64,000 nucleotides of DNA from Labrys monachus (GCF_030814655.1 NZ_JAUSVK010000001.1:2933501-2997500); one strand, 5' to 3'. Shown: positions 43,472 through 54,267, counted from the stretch's first letter. Program-made: numbers and translations. The notes: generated by a model from the sequence alone, not told the origin.

Positions 43472-43528
43472 CGGCTTCCGCGGCCTTCTGAGGCTCGGAC
43501 GCGCGAAGGCGCCATCTCTCCCGCTCGC

Positions 43529-43612
43529 GGGGAAGGGATAGAGGGGCGGGGGGTCGAGACAACCTGCTCGATTTGAGCAGGATTGCGATGCCCCCGACCC
43601 ATACCCTTCCCC
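43529..43612. repeat. Large nested stem-loop between binding protein and ATPase genes
   Basis: GGGGAAGGG (43529-43537) pairs with CCCTTCCCC (43604-43612), GGGTCG with CGACCC inside, and CCTGCTC (43563-43569) with GAGCAGG (43575-43581) at the tip. Such elements are typical intergenic palindromic repeats of Rhizobiales. Here one may lower expression of the downstream genes relative to the binding protein. Confidence 0.6.
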
Positions 43613-43735
43613 ACAAGAGGGAGGGGCTTCAGCATCCGGTTCCCCGGATTTAAACTGACGCCGATGGGCAGGACGCCCGTCATTGAAATCGGTCCCATGC
43701 CGAAAAATCACGCATCCTGAATTGATGGCGCTCCG

Positions 43736-45232
<1,497 letters not shown>

Positions 45233-45255
45233 GAAAGATCCGGAACGTCGCCACC

Positions 45256-46215
45256 ATGTCGCTCTCCCCTTCACAATTCCGCCCCGGCCTGGCGTCGCTG
45301 GCCAACACCTGGCGGCGCGTCGGCGTTCTCGCGGCGCTCATCCTCCTGGTGATCGCCGCCTCCTTCCTGTCCGACCGCTTCCTGACGCTGCCCAACCTCC
45401 TCAACGTGCTCCGGCAGGTGGCGATCGTCGGAATCCTCGCCATCGGCATGACCTTCGTCATCCTGACGCGCGGCATCGACCTGTCGGTCGGCTCCATTCT
45501 CGGCATCTCCGTCGTGCTCTATGCCGGCTTCCTGCAGGACCACGGCATGGCCGTCGCCATCCCGCTCGGCCTGGCGGCGGCGATGCTGGCGGGCCTCGTC
45601 AACGGCATCGGCGTCGCCTTCGCCGGCATTCCGCCCTTCATCATGACGCTGGGCATGCTGTCCTTCGCCCGCGGGCTGGCCTTCATCTATACCGGCGGCA
45701 CGCCGATCCCGATCCTCAACGAATCCTTCTACGATCTCGGCAATGATTATCTCCTCGGCGTGCCGATCCCCTCGCTGATCCTGCTCGCCCTGCTGGCGGT
45801 GAGCGCCGTCGTGCTGTCGCTCACCGCCTTCGGCCGCAGCCTCTACGCCATCGGCTCGAACGAGGAGGCGGCCCGGCTCTCGGGCGTGCCGGTCAAGCTC
45901 TACACCACCCTTGTCTACGTCATCTCCGGTGCGGTCTCGGGCCTGGCGGGGCTGGTCTACGCCTCGCAGCTAAGCATCGGCACGCCGATCGCGGGGCAGG
46001 GCTACGAACTCGACGCCATCGCCGCCGTGGTCGTCGGCGGCACCTCCCTGTTCGGCGGACGGGGCTCGGTCGCCGGCACCTTCCTCGGCACGCTGATCAT
46101 CGGCGTGCTCGCCAACATCCTCAACCTCACGGGAGTCGATCCCTTCGTGCAGCAGCTTTTCAAGGGCGCCCTCATCGTCGTCGCCGTCTACATCATGTCG
46201 CGCTCGGACCGTTGA
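45256..46215 (+). CDS. Sugar ABC transporter permease (RbsC-like)
   Basis: The 319-residue permease has the CUT2/branched-chain-amino-acid-like pattern of 8-10 helices with VGILAIGMTFVILTRGIDLSV, LVNGIGVAFAGIPPFIMTLG, GSNEEAARLSGVPV and AIAAVVVGGTSLFGG. It should act as a homodimer. The next gene starts three bases after its stop, so the enzymes behind it belong to the same transcript. Confidence 0.93.
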   Translation: MSLSPSQFRPGLASLANTWRRVGVLAALILLVIAASFLSDRFLTLPNLLNVLRQVAIVGILAIGMTFVILTRGIDLSVGSILGISVVLYAGFLQDHGMAVAIPLGLAAAMLAGLVNGIGVAFAGIPPFIMTLGMLSFARGLAFIYTGGTPIPILNESFYDLGNDYLLGVPIPSLILLALLAVSAVVLSLTAFGRSLYAIGSNEEAARLSGVPVKLYTTLVYVISGAVSGLAGLVYASQLSIGTPIAGQGYELDAIAAVVVGGTSLFGGRGSVAGTFLGTLIIGVLANILNLTGVDPFVQQLFKGALIVVAVYIMSRSDR

Positions 46216-46217
46216 AC

Positions 46218-47435
46218 ATGGTGCCGATCCATTCGCCGTTCGCGGCGCCCCCCGACGGGCGGCATGTCGACGGACTCGCAGCGCGGATCGAGGCGATCCG
46301 GCCGGCCGTCGACGCCCACATCACCGCCGAGCGGGTCGCGCGCTATCTCGTCGCCATCGCCGAGACGCCGGCGCCCTCGACCGCGGCGAGCGCCATGCGG
46401 GTGCCCGTCCTGCGGGAGCTGCTTCGCGCCGATGGCGTGCGCCCGGGGGAGGGGCTGATCCTCGACCCGAATTTCGCGAACACCGCCAGCACCGTCATCC
46501 TCACCGGTCCGGGCCGGGCGGCCAAGCCGCTGTGGTACTTCGCCCATCTCGACACGATCAGCTACCTGCTGCTTCCCTTCGACGGCAGCCGCTTTCCGCT
46601 GGTGCCGTTCTGCTACCATCTCGTCAGGAGCGGCAGCCGGGCGGCGCGCGTCTATCGTTTCGACCTCCGAGAGGGCCGCCACGTCGCGATCGCCGAAGGG
46701 CTGCTCGAATCGGAGGACCAGATGCCGTTCTTCCGGCCCGCGGACGGGTCGCCCGCCCTGCAGGCCGGCGACCGGGTGGTGCTGGTGGCCGAATGCCGGC
46801 CCGGCCCCGGGGGCCAATGGACCGGCCATTTCGACAATGCCGGCGCGGTCGCGGCTCTGGCGGTCGCCGCGCCGGTGCTGGCGCAGGCCGGGGTCGACGC
46901 CCTCCTGGCCTTTCCCGACGAGGAGGAGGGGCCGACGGGAACCGGCAGCCAGGTGATGGGTCGCGGCGGCTCGCGCATCGTCAGCCTCCTGCCGGCGCCG
47001 GACCTCGCCGTGGTCGCGGACATGCAGCAGGCGGGCGGCGGCACGGGGGCGGAAAATCCGCTGCCGGGGCCGGAGAACAGCACGCGGCTCGGCGAGGGGG
47101 CCGTGCTCAGCGAGTTCTCCAGCCTGGCACGCGGCGCGGTCACGCCGCCGGCCCTCTATGCGCTGGCGCGCCATCTGGCCGGCCTGCTGCCCGCGGCCGG
47201 CGTGAAGGTGCAGGAATCGAACAACGCCTATACCTCGCGCAGCGACGACGTCAGCGTGATCCTGAAGACGCCCAACATCCTGCTGCTCGGATTTCCCGGC
47301 TTCGACCGGCATTTCGACAGCGCGGTGCCGCGGGCGGCTCTGTCCGATATCGTCGACCTCTCGAAGGCCCTGGTCTACACATCGCTGCTGCAGCCGATCG
47401 CCAGGGCCTTCAACGCCGGCGGAGGGGGATTATGA
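46218..47435 (+). CDS. Zinc-peptidase-fold hydrolase (M42/M28-like), unusual
   Basis: The 405-residue protein has the metal-site pattern of co-catalytic zinc aminopeptidases and deacylases: YFAHLDTIS (His110, Asp112), GHFDNAGAVA (bridging Asp206), FPDEEEGPTGTGS (Glu235-237) and VADMQQAGG. The order suits M42/M28/M20 enzymes, but the sequence is far from any named member that I know. It could remove an acyl or aminoacyl group from the imported compound. There is no signal peptide, so it is cytoplasmic. It lies between the permease (3-base gap) and the PfkB kinase (ATGA overlap). Confidence 0.7.
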   Translation: MVPIHSPFAAPPDGRHVDGLAARIEAIRPAVDAHITAERVARYLVAIAETPAPSTAASAMRVPVLRELLRADGVRPGEGLILDPNFANTASTVILTGPGRAAKPLWYFAHLDTISYLLLPFDGSRFPLVPFCYHLVRSGSRAARVYRFDLREGRHVAIAEGLLESEDQMPFFRPADGSPALQAGDRVVLVAECRPGPGGQWTGHFDNAGAVAALAVAAPVLAQAGVDALLAFPDEEEGPTGTGSQVMGRGGSRIVSLLPAPDLAVVADMQQAGGGTGAENPLPGPENSTRLGEGAVLSEFSSLARGAVTPPALYALARHLAGLLPAAGVKVQESNNAYTSRSDDVSVILKTPNILLLGFPGFDRHFDSAVPRAALSDIVDLSKALVYTSLLQPIARAFNAGGGGL

Positions 47436-48358
47436 CCGACATCGCGACGATCGGGTGGCTGACGGTGGACGACATCGTCCTGACCAGCGGCCTCTATCGC
47501 CAGGGCGTGCGCGGCGGCGGCGTCCTCTATTCGGCCGTCGGGGCCCGCCTGTGGAACGACGCCGTCGGCATCCATTCGGTTGCCGGCCGGCCTTATTTCG
47601 ACGAGACCTGCCAGCAGATCGCGGCGCGGGGCATCGACATCGGCGGCATCGGCCGCAGCGAGGGGAACGGCCTCGAACTCTGGCTCCTGCACGAGAGCGA
47701 GGTCCACAAGCAGCAGGTGCCGAAATTGTCGTCGTCCGACGCCGTCGGCCTCGACGGCGAGCGCGGCCCGCTGCCGCCGTCCTATCGGCAGGCGCGCGGC
47801 TTCCATATCGCGCCGCAGGGGCCGGCGAGCTCCCTCGCCAATGCCCGTGCCCTGTCGGCGCTTGCCCCGCAGCCGGTCGTCACCATGGATATCCTCTCGG
47901 ACGGCTTCATCGACGCGGGCGCCTATCGCGATCTCGCCTTCCTGTCCTGCGTCACGGCCTTCATGCCGAGCGAGGCCGAGATCCACCGCATCTGGGGCCA
48001 GGCCGAGATCGAGCCCTGGCTGCGCGAGAACGCCGTCCGTTTCGGCTGCCACATGGTCGCCAAGCTCGGCGAAAGGGGATCGCTGGTGTGCGAAGCCTCG
48101 ACCGGAAGGCTCATCCATGTGCCGGCTCTCGCCGTCGGGGTGCTCGACACGACGGGGGCCGGCGACAGCTATTGCGGCGGCTTTCTGGCCGGCCTGGTCG
48201 CCGGCCGGCCGCTCGCGACCTGCGCGGCGATGGGCACCGTTTCGGCCTCCTATTGCGTGGAGGCCTGCGGCGCGCTGGCGACCGCCAACCCCGACCCCGA
48301 CGAACGCGCCGACCGCCTCCGCCGCGCCGAGGCGGCGGCTCGCGTGCTCCCTGCCTGA
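47432..48358 (+). CDS. PfkB-family carbohydrate/nucleoside kinase
   Basis: The 308-residue kinase starts MTDIATIGWLTVDDIV and has GVRGGGVLYSAVGARLWN in the ribokinase substrate region, VVTMDILSD, MVAKLGERGSLV and the PfkB signature LDTTGAGDSYCGGFLAG with the catalytic Asp. It phosphorylates a sugar or nucleoside, with the substrate not determined. The ATG overlaps the stop of the M42-like gene. Phosphorylation directly after import agrees with a CUT2 transporter. Confidence 0.9.
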   Translation: MTDIATIGWLTVDDIVLTSGLYRQGVRGGGVLYSAVGARLWNDAVGIHSVAGRPYFDETCQQIAARGIDIGGIGRSEGNGLELWLLHESEVHKQQVPKLSSSDAVGLDGERGPLPPSYRQARGFHIAPQGPASSLANARALSALAPQPVVTMDILSDGFIDAGAYRDLAFLSCVTAFMPSEAEIHRIWGQAEIEPWLRENAVRFGCHMVAKLGERGSLVCEASTGRLIHVPALAVGVLDTTGAGDSYCGGFLAGLVAGRPLATCAAMGTVSASYCVEACGALATANPDPDERADRLRRAEAAARVLPA

Positions 48359-48390
48359 CAGGCTCCCCTTCGATCCGGACCGGACGTTCC

Positions 48391-49233
48391 ATGCTCATAA
48401 GCGCGACGAAATCCTCCCCGCTCGACACCCTCTTCGGTGTCGCCAAGCCTCTCATCGGCGATATTCACCTGCTGCCGCTGCCGGGGACGCCGCGCTACCG
48501 CGGCGAGCCGATGCGTGCCATCATCGACCGGGCGCTGGCCGATGCGGAAGCCTTCGGCGAAGGCGGCATGGATGGCGTCATGGTGGAGAATCACGGCGAC
48601 ATTCCCTTCCTGAAGCCCGACGAGATCGGCCCCGAGATCATCGCGGCGATGGCGAGGATCGCGGCGGCCGTGGCGGACAGCGTCGGGGTGCCGGTCGGCG
48701 TCAACCTCCTCGCCAACGGGGCGATCGGCGCGCTGGCCGTCGCCAAGGCGAGCGGGGCGCGGTTCATCCGCGTCAACCAGTGGGTCAATGCCTATGTCAG
48801 CAATGAGGGCCTCGTCGAAGGCGAGAGCGCACGGGCCCTGCGCTACCGCCGGCAGATCGACGCGCAGGACGTCGCCATCTTCGCCGACGTCCATGTCAAG
48901 CACGGCTCGCATGCGATCGTCGACGACCGCTCGGTGAGCGAGCAGGCGCGCGACGTCGAATTCTACGACGCCGACACCGCCATCGCGACCGGCAACCGCA
49001 CGGGCGATGCGGTTCCGCCCGCCGAGATCGCCGCGATACGCGCCGGCACGAGGCTGCCGGTCATCGCCGGCAGCGGCATCACGCCCGGCAACGCGGCGGA
49101 GATCATGCCGCTGCTCGACGGCGCGATCGTCGGCTCCAGCCTCAAAGTCGACGGCGTCTGGTGGAATGCGGTCGAGATCGCCCGGGTGCGGGCGCTCGTC
49201 GAGCGGATGAAGCCCCTGCGCGACCGGCCCTGA
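48391..49233 (+). CDS. BtpA/SgcQ-family protein
   Basis: The 280-residue TIM-barrel-like protein has KPLIGDIHLLPLPGTPRY, GGMDGVMVENHGDIPF, RFIRVNQWVNAYVSNEG, IFADVHVKHG and PVIAGSGITPGNAAEIM, all typical of the BtpA family. BtpA was described as a photosystem I assembly factor in cyanobacteria, while SgcQ is part of a sugar operon in E. coli; in catabolic operons the role is unknown, probably an aldolase- or epimerase-like step on a phosphorylated sugar. It follows the kinase by 32 bases. Confidence 0.88.
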   Translation: MLISATKSSPLDTLFGVAKPLIGDIHLLPLPGTPRYRGEPMRAIIDRALADAEAFGEGGMDGVMVENHGDIPFLKPDEIGPEIIAAMARIAAAVADSVGVPVGVNLLANGAIGALAVAKASGARFIRVNQWVNAYVSNEGLVEGESARALRYRRQIDAQDVAIFADVHVKHGSHAIVDDRSVSEQARDVEFYDADTAIATGNRTGDAVPPAEIAAIRAGTRLPVIAGSGITPGNAAEIMPLLDGAIVGSSLKVDGVWWNAVEIARVRALVERMKPLRDRP

Positions 49234-49269
49234 GCCCACACGACAACAAAGCAAGGAATGGGAAAAGCG

Positions 49270-50715
49270 ATGACGACGGTCACTTCCGATCTTGTGCGGC
49301 TCTATGCCGAAAGCGACGCCCTCGCGCTGGCGGAACTGGTGCGGACCCGGCAGGTCTCGCCCGGCGACCTCGTCGAGACCGCCATCAGCCTGATCGAGGC
49401 CCTGGACCCCAAGCTCAACGCGGTGGTGATCCGCCTGTTCGATCTCGCCCGCGAGGCGGCGCGCACGCCGCCGGAAGGCCCCTTCGGCGGCGTGCCCTTC
49501 CTCCTCAAGAACATCGCTTCGACCTGGAAGGGGACGCCGCTGACCAACGGCCTCGGATTCATGAAGGATTTCGTCTGCGCCGACGATTCCGAGATGGTCC
49601 GGCGCATCAAGGCCGCGGGGTTCCTGCTGCTCGGCCGGACCAACACGCCCGAATGCGGCTGGTCGATCGGCACCGAGCCGAGGCTGTACGGGCCGACGCT
49701 CAATCCCTGGAACACCGCCATCACGCCGGGCGGGTCGAGCGGCGGGGCCGCCGCGGCGGTTGCGGCGCGGATGGTGCCGCTGGCGGAAGCCTCGGATGGC
49801 GGCGGATCGATCCGCGTGCCCGCCTCGTGCTGCGGCCTGGTCGGCCTCAAGCCCTCGCGCGGCCGCATCACCTACGGGCCCGACACCGTCGACCTGTGGT
49901 TCGGCAGCATCGCCATCCTCTGCGTCACCCGCACCGTCCGCGACACCGCCGCCTATCTCGACGCGGTGGCCGGACCGATGACCGGCGATCCCTATGTCGC
50001 GCCGGCGCCCGCCGAGGGCTGGCTGGCGCAACTCGCCAGGGCTCCGCAGCAGCTGCGCATCGGCTATACGCGGGAGGCGCCCTGGGGGCCGCCCTTCGCG
50101 CCGGAGGTGACGGCGGCGCTGGAGGAGACGCTGCGGCTGCTCGAAAGCCTCGGCCATCGCGTCGAGGAGCACCGGCTCGGCGTCGATCTCGAACAGGCGT
50201 GGTGGCGCTACAACGACATCAATGCCGTCGAGACCGCCGCCGATTTCGACCGGCTCGCGGCGAGCGTCGGACGGCCGATGGTGGAGGAGGACCTCGCGCC
50301 CTTCAACTGGTCCCTCGCGCACTATGGGCGCTCGCTTTCCGCCGTCCACTATTCGGAGAGCATCGCCGCCGTCCGCAAGGCGAGCCAAGCCATCGCCGTC
50401 GACCTCGCCCCCTTCGACGTGTTCCTGACCCCGACGCTCACGCAGACCCCGCGTCCGCTCGGCTACTGGTCGATGGAGGACGGCGACAGGGAGCGCTATC
50501 TCGCGCGCTGGTCCGACGCCGCCTACATGTTCGCCTTCAATCTCTCCGGCCTGCCGGCCCTATCGGTGCCGGTCGAGGTCACGCAGACGAACAGCCCCAT
50601 CGGCATGCAGCTCGTCGGCCGCCATGGCGACGAGGCCACCCTCCTGCGGCTGGCGCAGCAGATGCAGGACGTCCTCGCCTGGGACAGGCGTCGCCCTGCC
50701 ATCGCGGCAATCTGA
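49270..50715 (+). CDS. Amidase (amidase-signature family)
   Basis: The 481-residue enzyme has the Ser-cisSer-Lys triad: Lys80 in FLLKNIAS, Ser156 in TPGGSSGGAAAAV and Ser180 in ASDGGGSIRVPAS. The spacing equals that of peptide amidase and related enzymes. It cleaves a carboxamide, freeing ammonia or an amine. Start at the ATG 49270 is tentative; an ATG at 49258 sits directly behind AAGGA. It closes locus 2, 36 bases after the BtpA gene, and is followed by a palindromic repeat. Confidence 0.88.
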   Translation: MTTVTSDLVRLYAESDALALAELVRTRQVSPGDLVETAISLIEALDPKLNAVVIRLFDLAREAARTPPEGPFGGVPFLLKNIASTWKGTPLTNGLGFMKDFVCADDSEMVRRIKAAGFLLLGRTNTPECGWSIGTEPRLYGPTLNPWNTAITPGGSSGGAAAAVAARMVPLAEASDGGGSIRVPASCCGLVGLKPSRGRITYGPDTVDLWFGSIAILCVTRTVRDTAAYLDAVAGPMTGDPYVAPAPAEGWLAQLARAPQQLRIGYTREAPWGPPFAPEVTAALEETLRLLESLGHRVEEHRLGVDLEQAWWRYNDINAVETAADFDRLAASVGRPMVEEDLAPFNWSLAHYGRSLSAVHYSESIAAVRKASQAIAVDLAPFDVFLTPTLTQTPRPLGYWSMEDGDRERYLARWSDAAYMFAFNLSGLPALSVPVEVTQTNSPIGMQLVGRHGDEATLLRLAQQMQDVLAWDRRRPAIAAI

Positions 50716-50807
50716 GCGGGAGCGCCGACGCCCGGTCCGCCTTTTCTGCAAGCGTCGCGCAATGCGGCGGGCAGGCTCCATAGGCCTAGAGCGGTTCAGA
50801 ATTTGTC

Positions 50808-50830
50808 ATTGCCGGGCTCGTCCCGGCAAT
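50808..50830. repeat. REP-like palindrome of the Rhizobiales type
   Basis: ATTGCCGGG and CCCGGCAAT form a perfect 9-bp stem around CTCGT, in the context GTC(palindrome)CCA that is common to dispersed repeats of many Rhizobiales. A degraded second palindrome (CCCGGGACAGGCCCAGGCAGG) stands at 50873-50893. They fill most of the 302-base gap between the amidase and the ROK gene. Confidence 0.7.
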
Positions 50831-51017
50831 CCAGCCGGGCCGCAAGCCGTCATGCCGCACGAAGTCCGGATACCCGGGACAGGCCCAGGCAGGACAAGGA
50901 TTGTGCCTTCTCCTCTTGTCCCGGCGCCCATGGACAGGATGTCCGCGCTCCGGGATTTGATGTACCGGTTGGACGGTTCACTTGCGCAGCGCAGACTGCC
51001 CCTATCCGGAACGAGCC

Positions 51018-52226
51018 ATGGCCTATCCGAGCATACCGTCGCTGACGGAGAGTTCCCGCGCCGTCCTGCGCGTGCTGGCGGCGCAAGGGCCGATCACGCG
51101 TCCCAAGCTCGGCGCCATCCTCGAACTCTCCAAGCCGACGATGTCGGCGGCGGTCGCCGAATTGAGCGAGGCCGGCCTGGTCACCGCCTTCGGATCGCAC
51201 AAGGGCGCGACCGGCCGCACGGCGACGATCTACGGCCTTGGGCCGGCCGCCGGCTACGTCATCGGCATCGACGTCGGCGAGGCGCAGGTCCGCGCCGTCG
51301 CGCGCACGCTGGACGACATGGCGCTGGCGACCATCGAGGAGCGCATTCCCCGCAAGGGCAAGGCCTCGACCGACGAGGTCGGCGAGGTCGTCGACTCGGT
51401 GGCCCGGGCGACCATCCTCGCCGTCGGCCAGAAGGAAAGGAAGCTGCGGGCGATCGCCGTGGCGGTGCCGCGCATCGTCTCGGTGCATCGCCTCGGACAG
51501 GGCAAGCGGAAGGGGCCGGAGGCGGCGCTTCGCCGGTTGAGGATGGGGGCGGAGGCGCCCGTCATCCTCGAAAACAACGTGAACTGCGCCGCCATCGCCG
51601 AGCACCATTACGGCGCCGCCAGGAAACACGGATTGTTTTCCTACCTTCAGGTGGGGGTGCGCATCGGGCTCGGCATCGTCGTCGACGGCACTCTCCTGCG
51701 CGGAGCGAACGGCGCCGCCGGCGAGATCGGCAGGCTTCCCTTCCCCTGGTCGCCCACGGAGGTGCCGTTCCGCGAAGGCCTGGAGCATTATCTGGGGTCG
51801 GAGGCGCTGATCCAGCGCTGCGCCATCGGGTGGCCCGCGGAGGAGGGACCTCCGCCGAGTTCGGCGAAGGAATTGTTCGCGCGGGCGGAGGCCGGCTCCG
51901 AACACGCGCTGACATGGGTTCGGCGCCATGCCGCGGACATCGGCCGCCTGGTCGCCGCCTGCATCGGCATGCTCGACCCCGGCCTGATCGTGCTCGGCGG
52001 CGGCGTGGGGCAGAACCCGCTCGTCGTCGAGGAGGTGCAGCGCGTCGCCAGGGAACTGACCTGGTCGACCGAGATCGCCGTCAGCGCCCTCGGCGCCAAC
52101 GGCTCGGCGCTGGGCGCGATGCGCCTCGCAGCCGATTTCGCGCTCGGCTCGATCCTCGGCGAGAGCCGGCATCCTGCCGTCATACTTCCGCCGCTCGGGC
52201 ACGGCGACGCCGGCGCGCAGGCCTGA
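51018..52226 (+). CDS. ROK-family transcriptional regulator without zinc motif
   Basis: This 402-residue NagC/XylR-type regulator has an N-terminal winged HTH (AQGPITRPKLGAILELSKPTMSAAVAELSEAGLV) and a sugar-kinase-like domain (YVIGIDVGEAQVRA, ENNVNCAAIAEHHYG, GLIVLGGGVGQNP). The region that in most ROK proteins carries the HxC...CxC zinc motif reads GEIGRLPFPWSP and then EGLEHYLG, without cysteines. ROK regulators repress sugar genes until they bind the sugar. The likely target is the divergent promoter region at 54229-54366, which has a ROK-type palindrome. The ATG at 51018 is chosen by the HTH start. Confidence 0.88.
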   Translation: MAYPSIPSLTESSRAVLRVLAAQGPITRPKLGAILELSKPTMSAAVAELSEAGLVTAFGSHKGATGRTATIYGLGPAAGYVIGIDVGEAQVRAVARTLDDMALATIEERIPRKGKASTDEVGEVVDSVARATILAVGQKERKLRAIAVAVPRIVSVHRLGQGKRKGPEAALRRLRMGAEAPVILENNVNCAAIAEHHYGAARKHGLFSYLQVGVRIGLGIVVDGTLLRGANGAAGEIGRLPFPWSPTEVPFREGLEHYLGSEALIQRCAIGWPAEEGPPPSSAKELFARAEAGSEHALTWVRRHAADIGRLVAACIGMLDPGLIVLGGGVGQNPLVVEEVQRVARELTWSTEIAVSALGANGSALGAMRLAADFALGSILGESRHPAVILPPLGHGDAGAQA

Positions 52227-52232
52227 CGGCGC

Positions 52233-53255
52233 TCACAACTCTGTGGGAGACCAGGGCTTGAGCTTGGTGTCGGTCTGCCGGTAGCGGAAGGTGATGTCGG
52301 TCAGCCCGGCCGCATCCTGCATCTCGCCGACGACAAGCTGCGCGGCGACGATCTGCAGGATGGCATCGGCGATCTCGTTGTCGAGATCGGGAACCTGTAT
52401 CACCACGAGATTTTCGCCGGAGGCCCTGTCCGTCCGGCTGGTGACGAGCACCGAGGGGCAGCCGAACGCCGCGACGTCCTCGGCGATCTTCGCCTCGCGC
52501 CCCTTGCCGAAGGCGATGAGGCCGGTGCGCGAATCCTGCGATTCCATCGGCCCGTGGAGATAGTTCAGCGTGTCCCATCCGGCGGCCGGCACGCGCACGG
52601 CCTCGCGGATCAGCATGGCGGCTTCGCCGGCCGTCGCGAAGCCCGCGCCGGCGCCGACGATGTCGATGCCTGTGCGCCCGGCGAGGAGGGCCGCTGCCTG
52701 CTTCGCCGGGCCGGCGGCGGAAGACAGGAGAGCCGCCACCGCATCCGGCAGGCGCTCCCAGGCCACCGTCGCCTTGCCGAGGAGATGGTCGCCGAACAAG
52801 CCGATCGCCAGCAACATGCTGGTGTAGCCGGTCGAACTCGCGCCATTGTCCGCGCCGGATTGCGTGCCGATGGCGAGACCGGTGAGCTTCGCCAGCGGAT
52901 TGTCGGTGGCGCGGCAGATCGCCAGCCTCGGCAGGTTCGGCCGCATCTGCATGACGTCGGCGATCTCACGGCTCTGACCGGACGCCGACAGGGCGACGAA
53001 GGCGTCGGCGGCGCTGTCGACGGCGTCGTAGAGGTCGGTCGAGCAATAGGCATAGGCCCGGCACCCCCTGGCGCGCAGGAAGGCCGCGCCGGCAAGCGCG
53101 GCCTGGTAGCTCGCCCCAATGCCGGCAAAGCCGATCGCCCTGCCGCGAAAAGCGCCGAGATCCAGCGTGTCCAGGGCCTGCAGGACCTCGAGGCGGGTGG
53201 TTTCGATGCTCTCCGGCTGCCGGGCCACGGCCTGGCGATAACCGATCCTCTTCAT
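52233..53255 (-). CDS. SIS-domain protein (GlmS-isomerase/AgaS-like)
   Basis: The 340-residue protein consists of two SIS domains, with RAIGFAGIGASYQAAL, FVALSASGQSREIADVM and GPMESQDSRTGLIAFG. It resembles the isomerase half of GlmS and deaminases such as AgaS/FrlB that act on amino-sugar phosphates. With the kinase encoded 28 bases upstream on the same strand it could convert an imported and phosphorylated amino sugar into a glycolytic intermediate. The convergent ROK gene ends six bases away. Confidence 0.85.
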   Translation of the reverse strand: MKRIGYRQAVARQPESIETTRLEVLQALDTLDLGAFRGRAIGFAGIGASYQAALAGAAFLRARGCRAYAYCSTDLYDAVDSAADAFVALSASGQSREIADVMQMRPNLPRLAICRATDNPLAKLTGLAIGTQSGADNGASSTGYTSMLLAIGLFGDHLLGKATVAWERLPDAVAALLSSAAGPAKQAAALLAGRTGIDIVGAGAGFATAGEAAMLIREAVRVPAAGWDTLNYLHGPMESQDSRTGLIAFGKGREAKIAEDVAAFGCPSVLVTSRTDRASGENLVVIQVPDLDNEIADAILQIVAAQLVVGEMQDAAGLTDITFRYRQTDTKLKPWSPTEL

Positions 53256-53283
53256 GGCGGGTCTCCTGTCAAAAATCCCGGGG

Positions 53284-54228
53284 TCAAGGCCGCCCGGCGT
53301 CGGCAGGCTGCGGCAGGCGCAGGGCCCGTTCGGCCAGAGCGAGGGCGCCGGTGACGGGCGGCGCCTGCAGAAGGAAGACCCGGCTGGCGGGCGAAACGAT
53401 GGTCATCGCCGCCCTGAACTCGTCCATCAGCCTGGGCTGCTCGACGATGACGCCGCCTCCCGCGACGACGTCCGACGCATCCGCGCCGCGCCGGATCAGC
53501 ACGCCCACCAGGGCGGCCAGCGCGGCCCCGCCATCCGCGACGACCTTCCGCGCCAGGGTCGATCCGGCATCCGCCGCCGCGAACACGGCATTGGCGTAGC
53601 GGCCCCAGATCACGGCGCTGCGCGTATCGTTCAGGAGCCGGCCGAGCATGGTGGGATCATCGGTCCCGAGTTCCTGCATCAGGGCATCGGCGAGAGGATC
53701 CGGCCTTTCGCCGGCGTCCAATGCGCCGCGGATCGCCTTGGCGGCGTCGCGGACGAGGGCAGGGGCGCTGCCTTCGTCGCCGAGGATCCAGCCCCAGCCG
53801 CCGGCGACGAGCATCCGGCCCTCCGCCGTGCGGGCGACCGCGATCGAGCCCGTGCCGGCGACCACGCCGATGCCGCCGAAACGGCCGGCGGCGGGCGCCA
53901 TCAGTTCGGAATCGTTGACCACCCGGATGACGCCGGGAAGATGGCCCGACAGTTTCGCCTGGAACGTCCGGCACTGCTCGTCGGTATCGCAGCCATGGGC
54001 GCCGACCACCAGGGCGGCGAGGGTGGCCGCGTCCAGCCCTTCATCCGCACAGAACTTCCTCACGACATCGGCGAGCGCCCTTGCATCGGGATCGACCTTG
54101 CGGATGCGCCATGAATCCGTCGGCAGGGTCAGTTCGGCGACCGGAGCGCCGCGGGCGAGCATGATGCTGGTTTTGGTGCCGCCGATATCGATACCGGCAA
54201 TGAGTTCCTGACGCACGGATCCGCCCAT
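53284..54228 (-). CDS. BadF/BadG-type kinase (N-acetylglucosamine kinase-like)
   Basis: The 314-residue ASKHA-fold kinase shows IAGIDIGGTKTSIMLA (phosphate 1), VVNDSELMAPAAGRFGGIGVVAGTGSIAVA (phosphate 2) and GWGWILGDEGSAPALVRDA, the layout of GlcNAc and related hexosamine kinases. It would phosphorylate a sugar delivered by the divergent importer at 54367. Start at the ATG 54228 behind GGAA; GTG 54216 is also possible. Together with the SIS gene it forms a two-gene unit. Confidence 0.86.
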   Translation of the reverse strand: MGGSVRQELIAGIDIGGTKTSIMLARGAPVAELTLPTDSWRIRKVDPDARALADVVRKFCADEGLDAATLAALVVGAHGCDTDEQCRTFQAKLSGHLPGVIRVVNDSELMAPAAGRFGGIGVVAGTGSIAVARTAEGRMLVAGGWGWILGDEGSAPALVRDAAKAIRGALDAGERPDPLADALMQELGTDDPTMLGRLLNDTRSAVIWGRYANAVFAAADAGSTLARKVVADGGAALAALVGVLIRRGADASDVVAGGGVIVEQPRLMDEFRAAMTIVSPASRVFLLQAPPVTGALALAERALRLPQPADAGRP

Positions 54229-54267
54229 CGTTCCACGAGCGAAGAGGCCGCCCGCCCTTCGCCCCAA

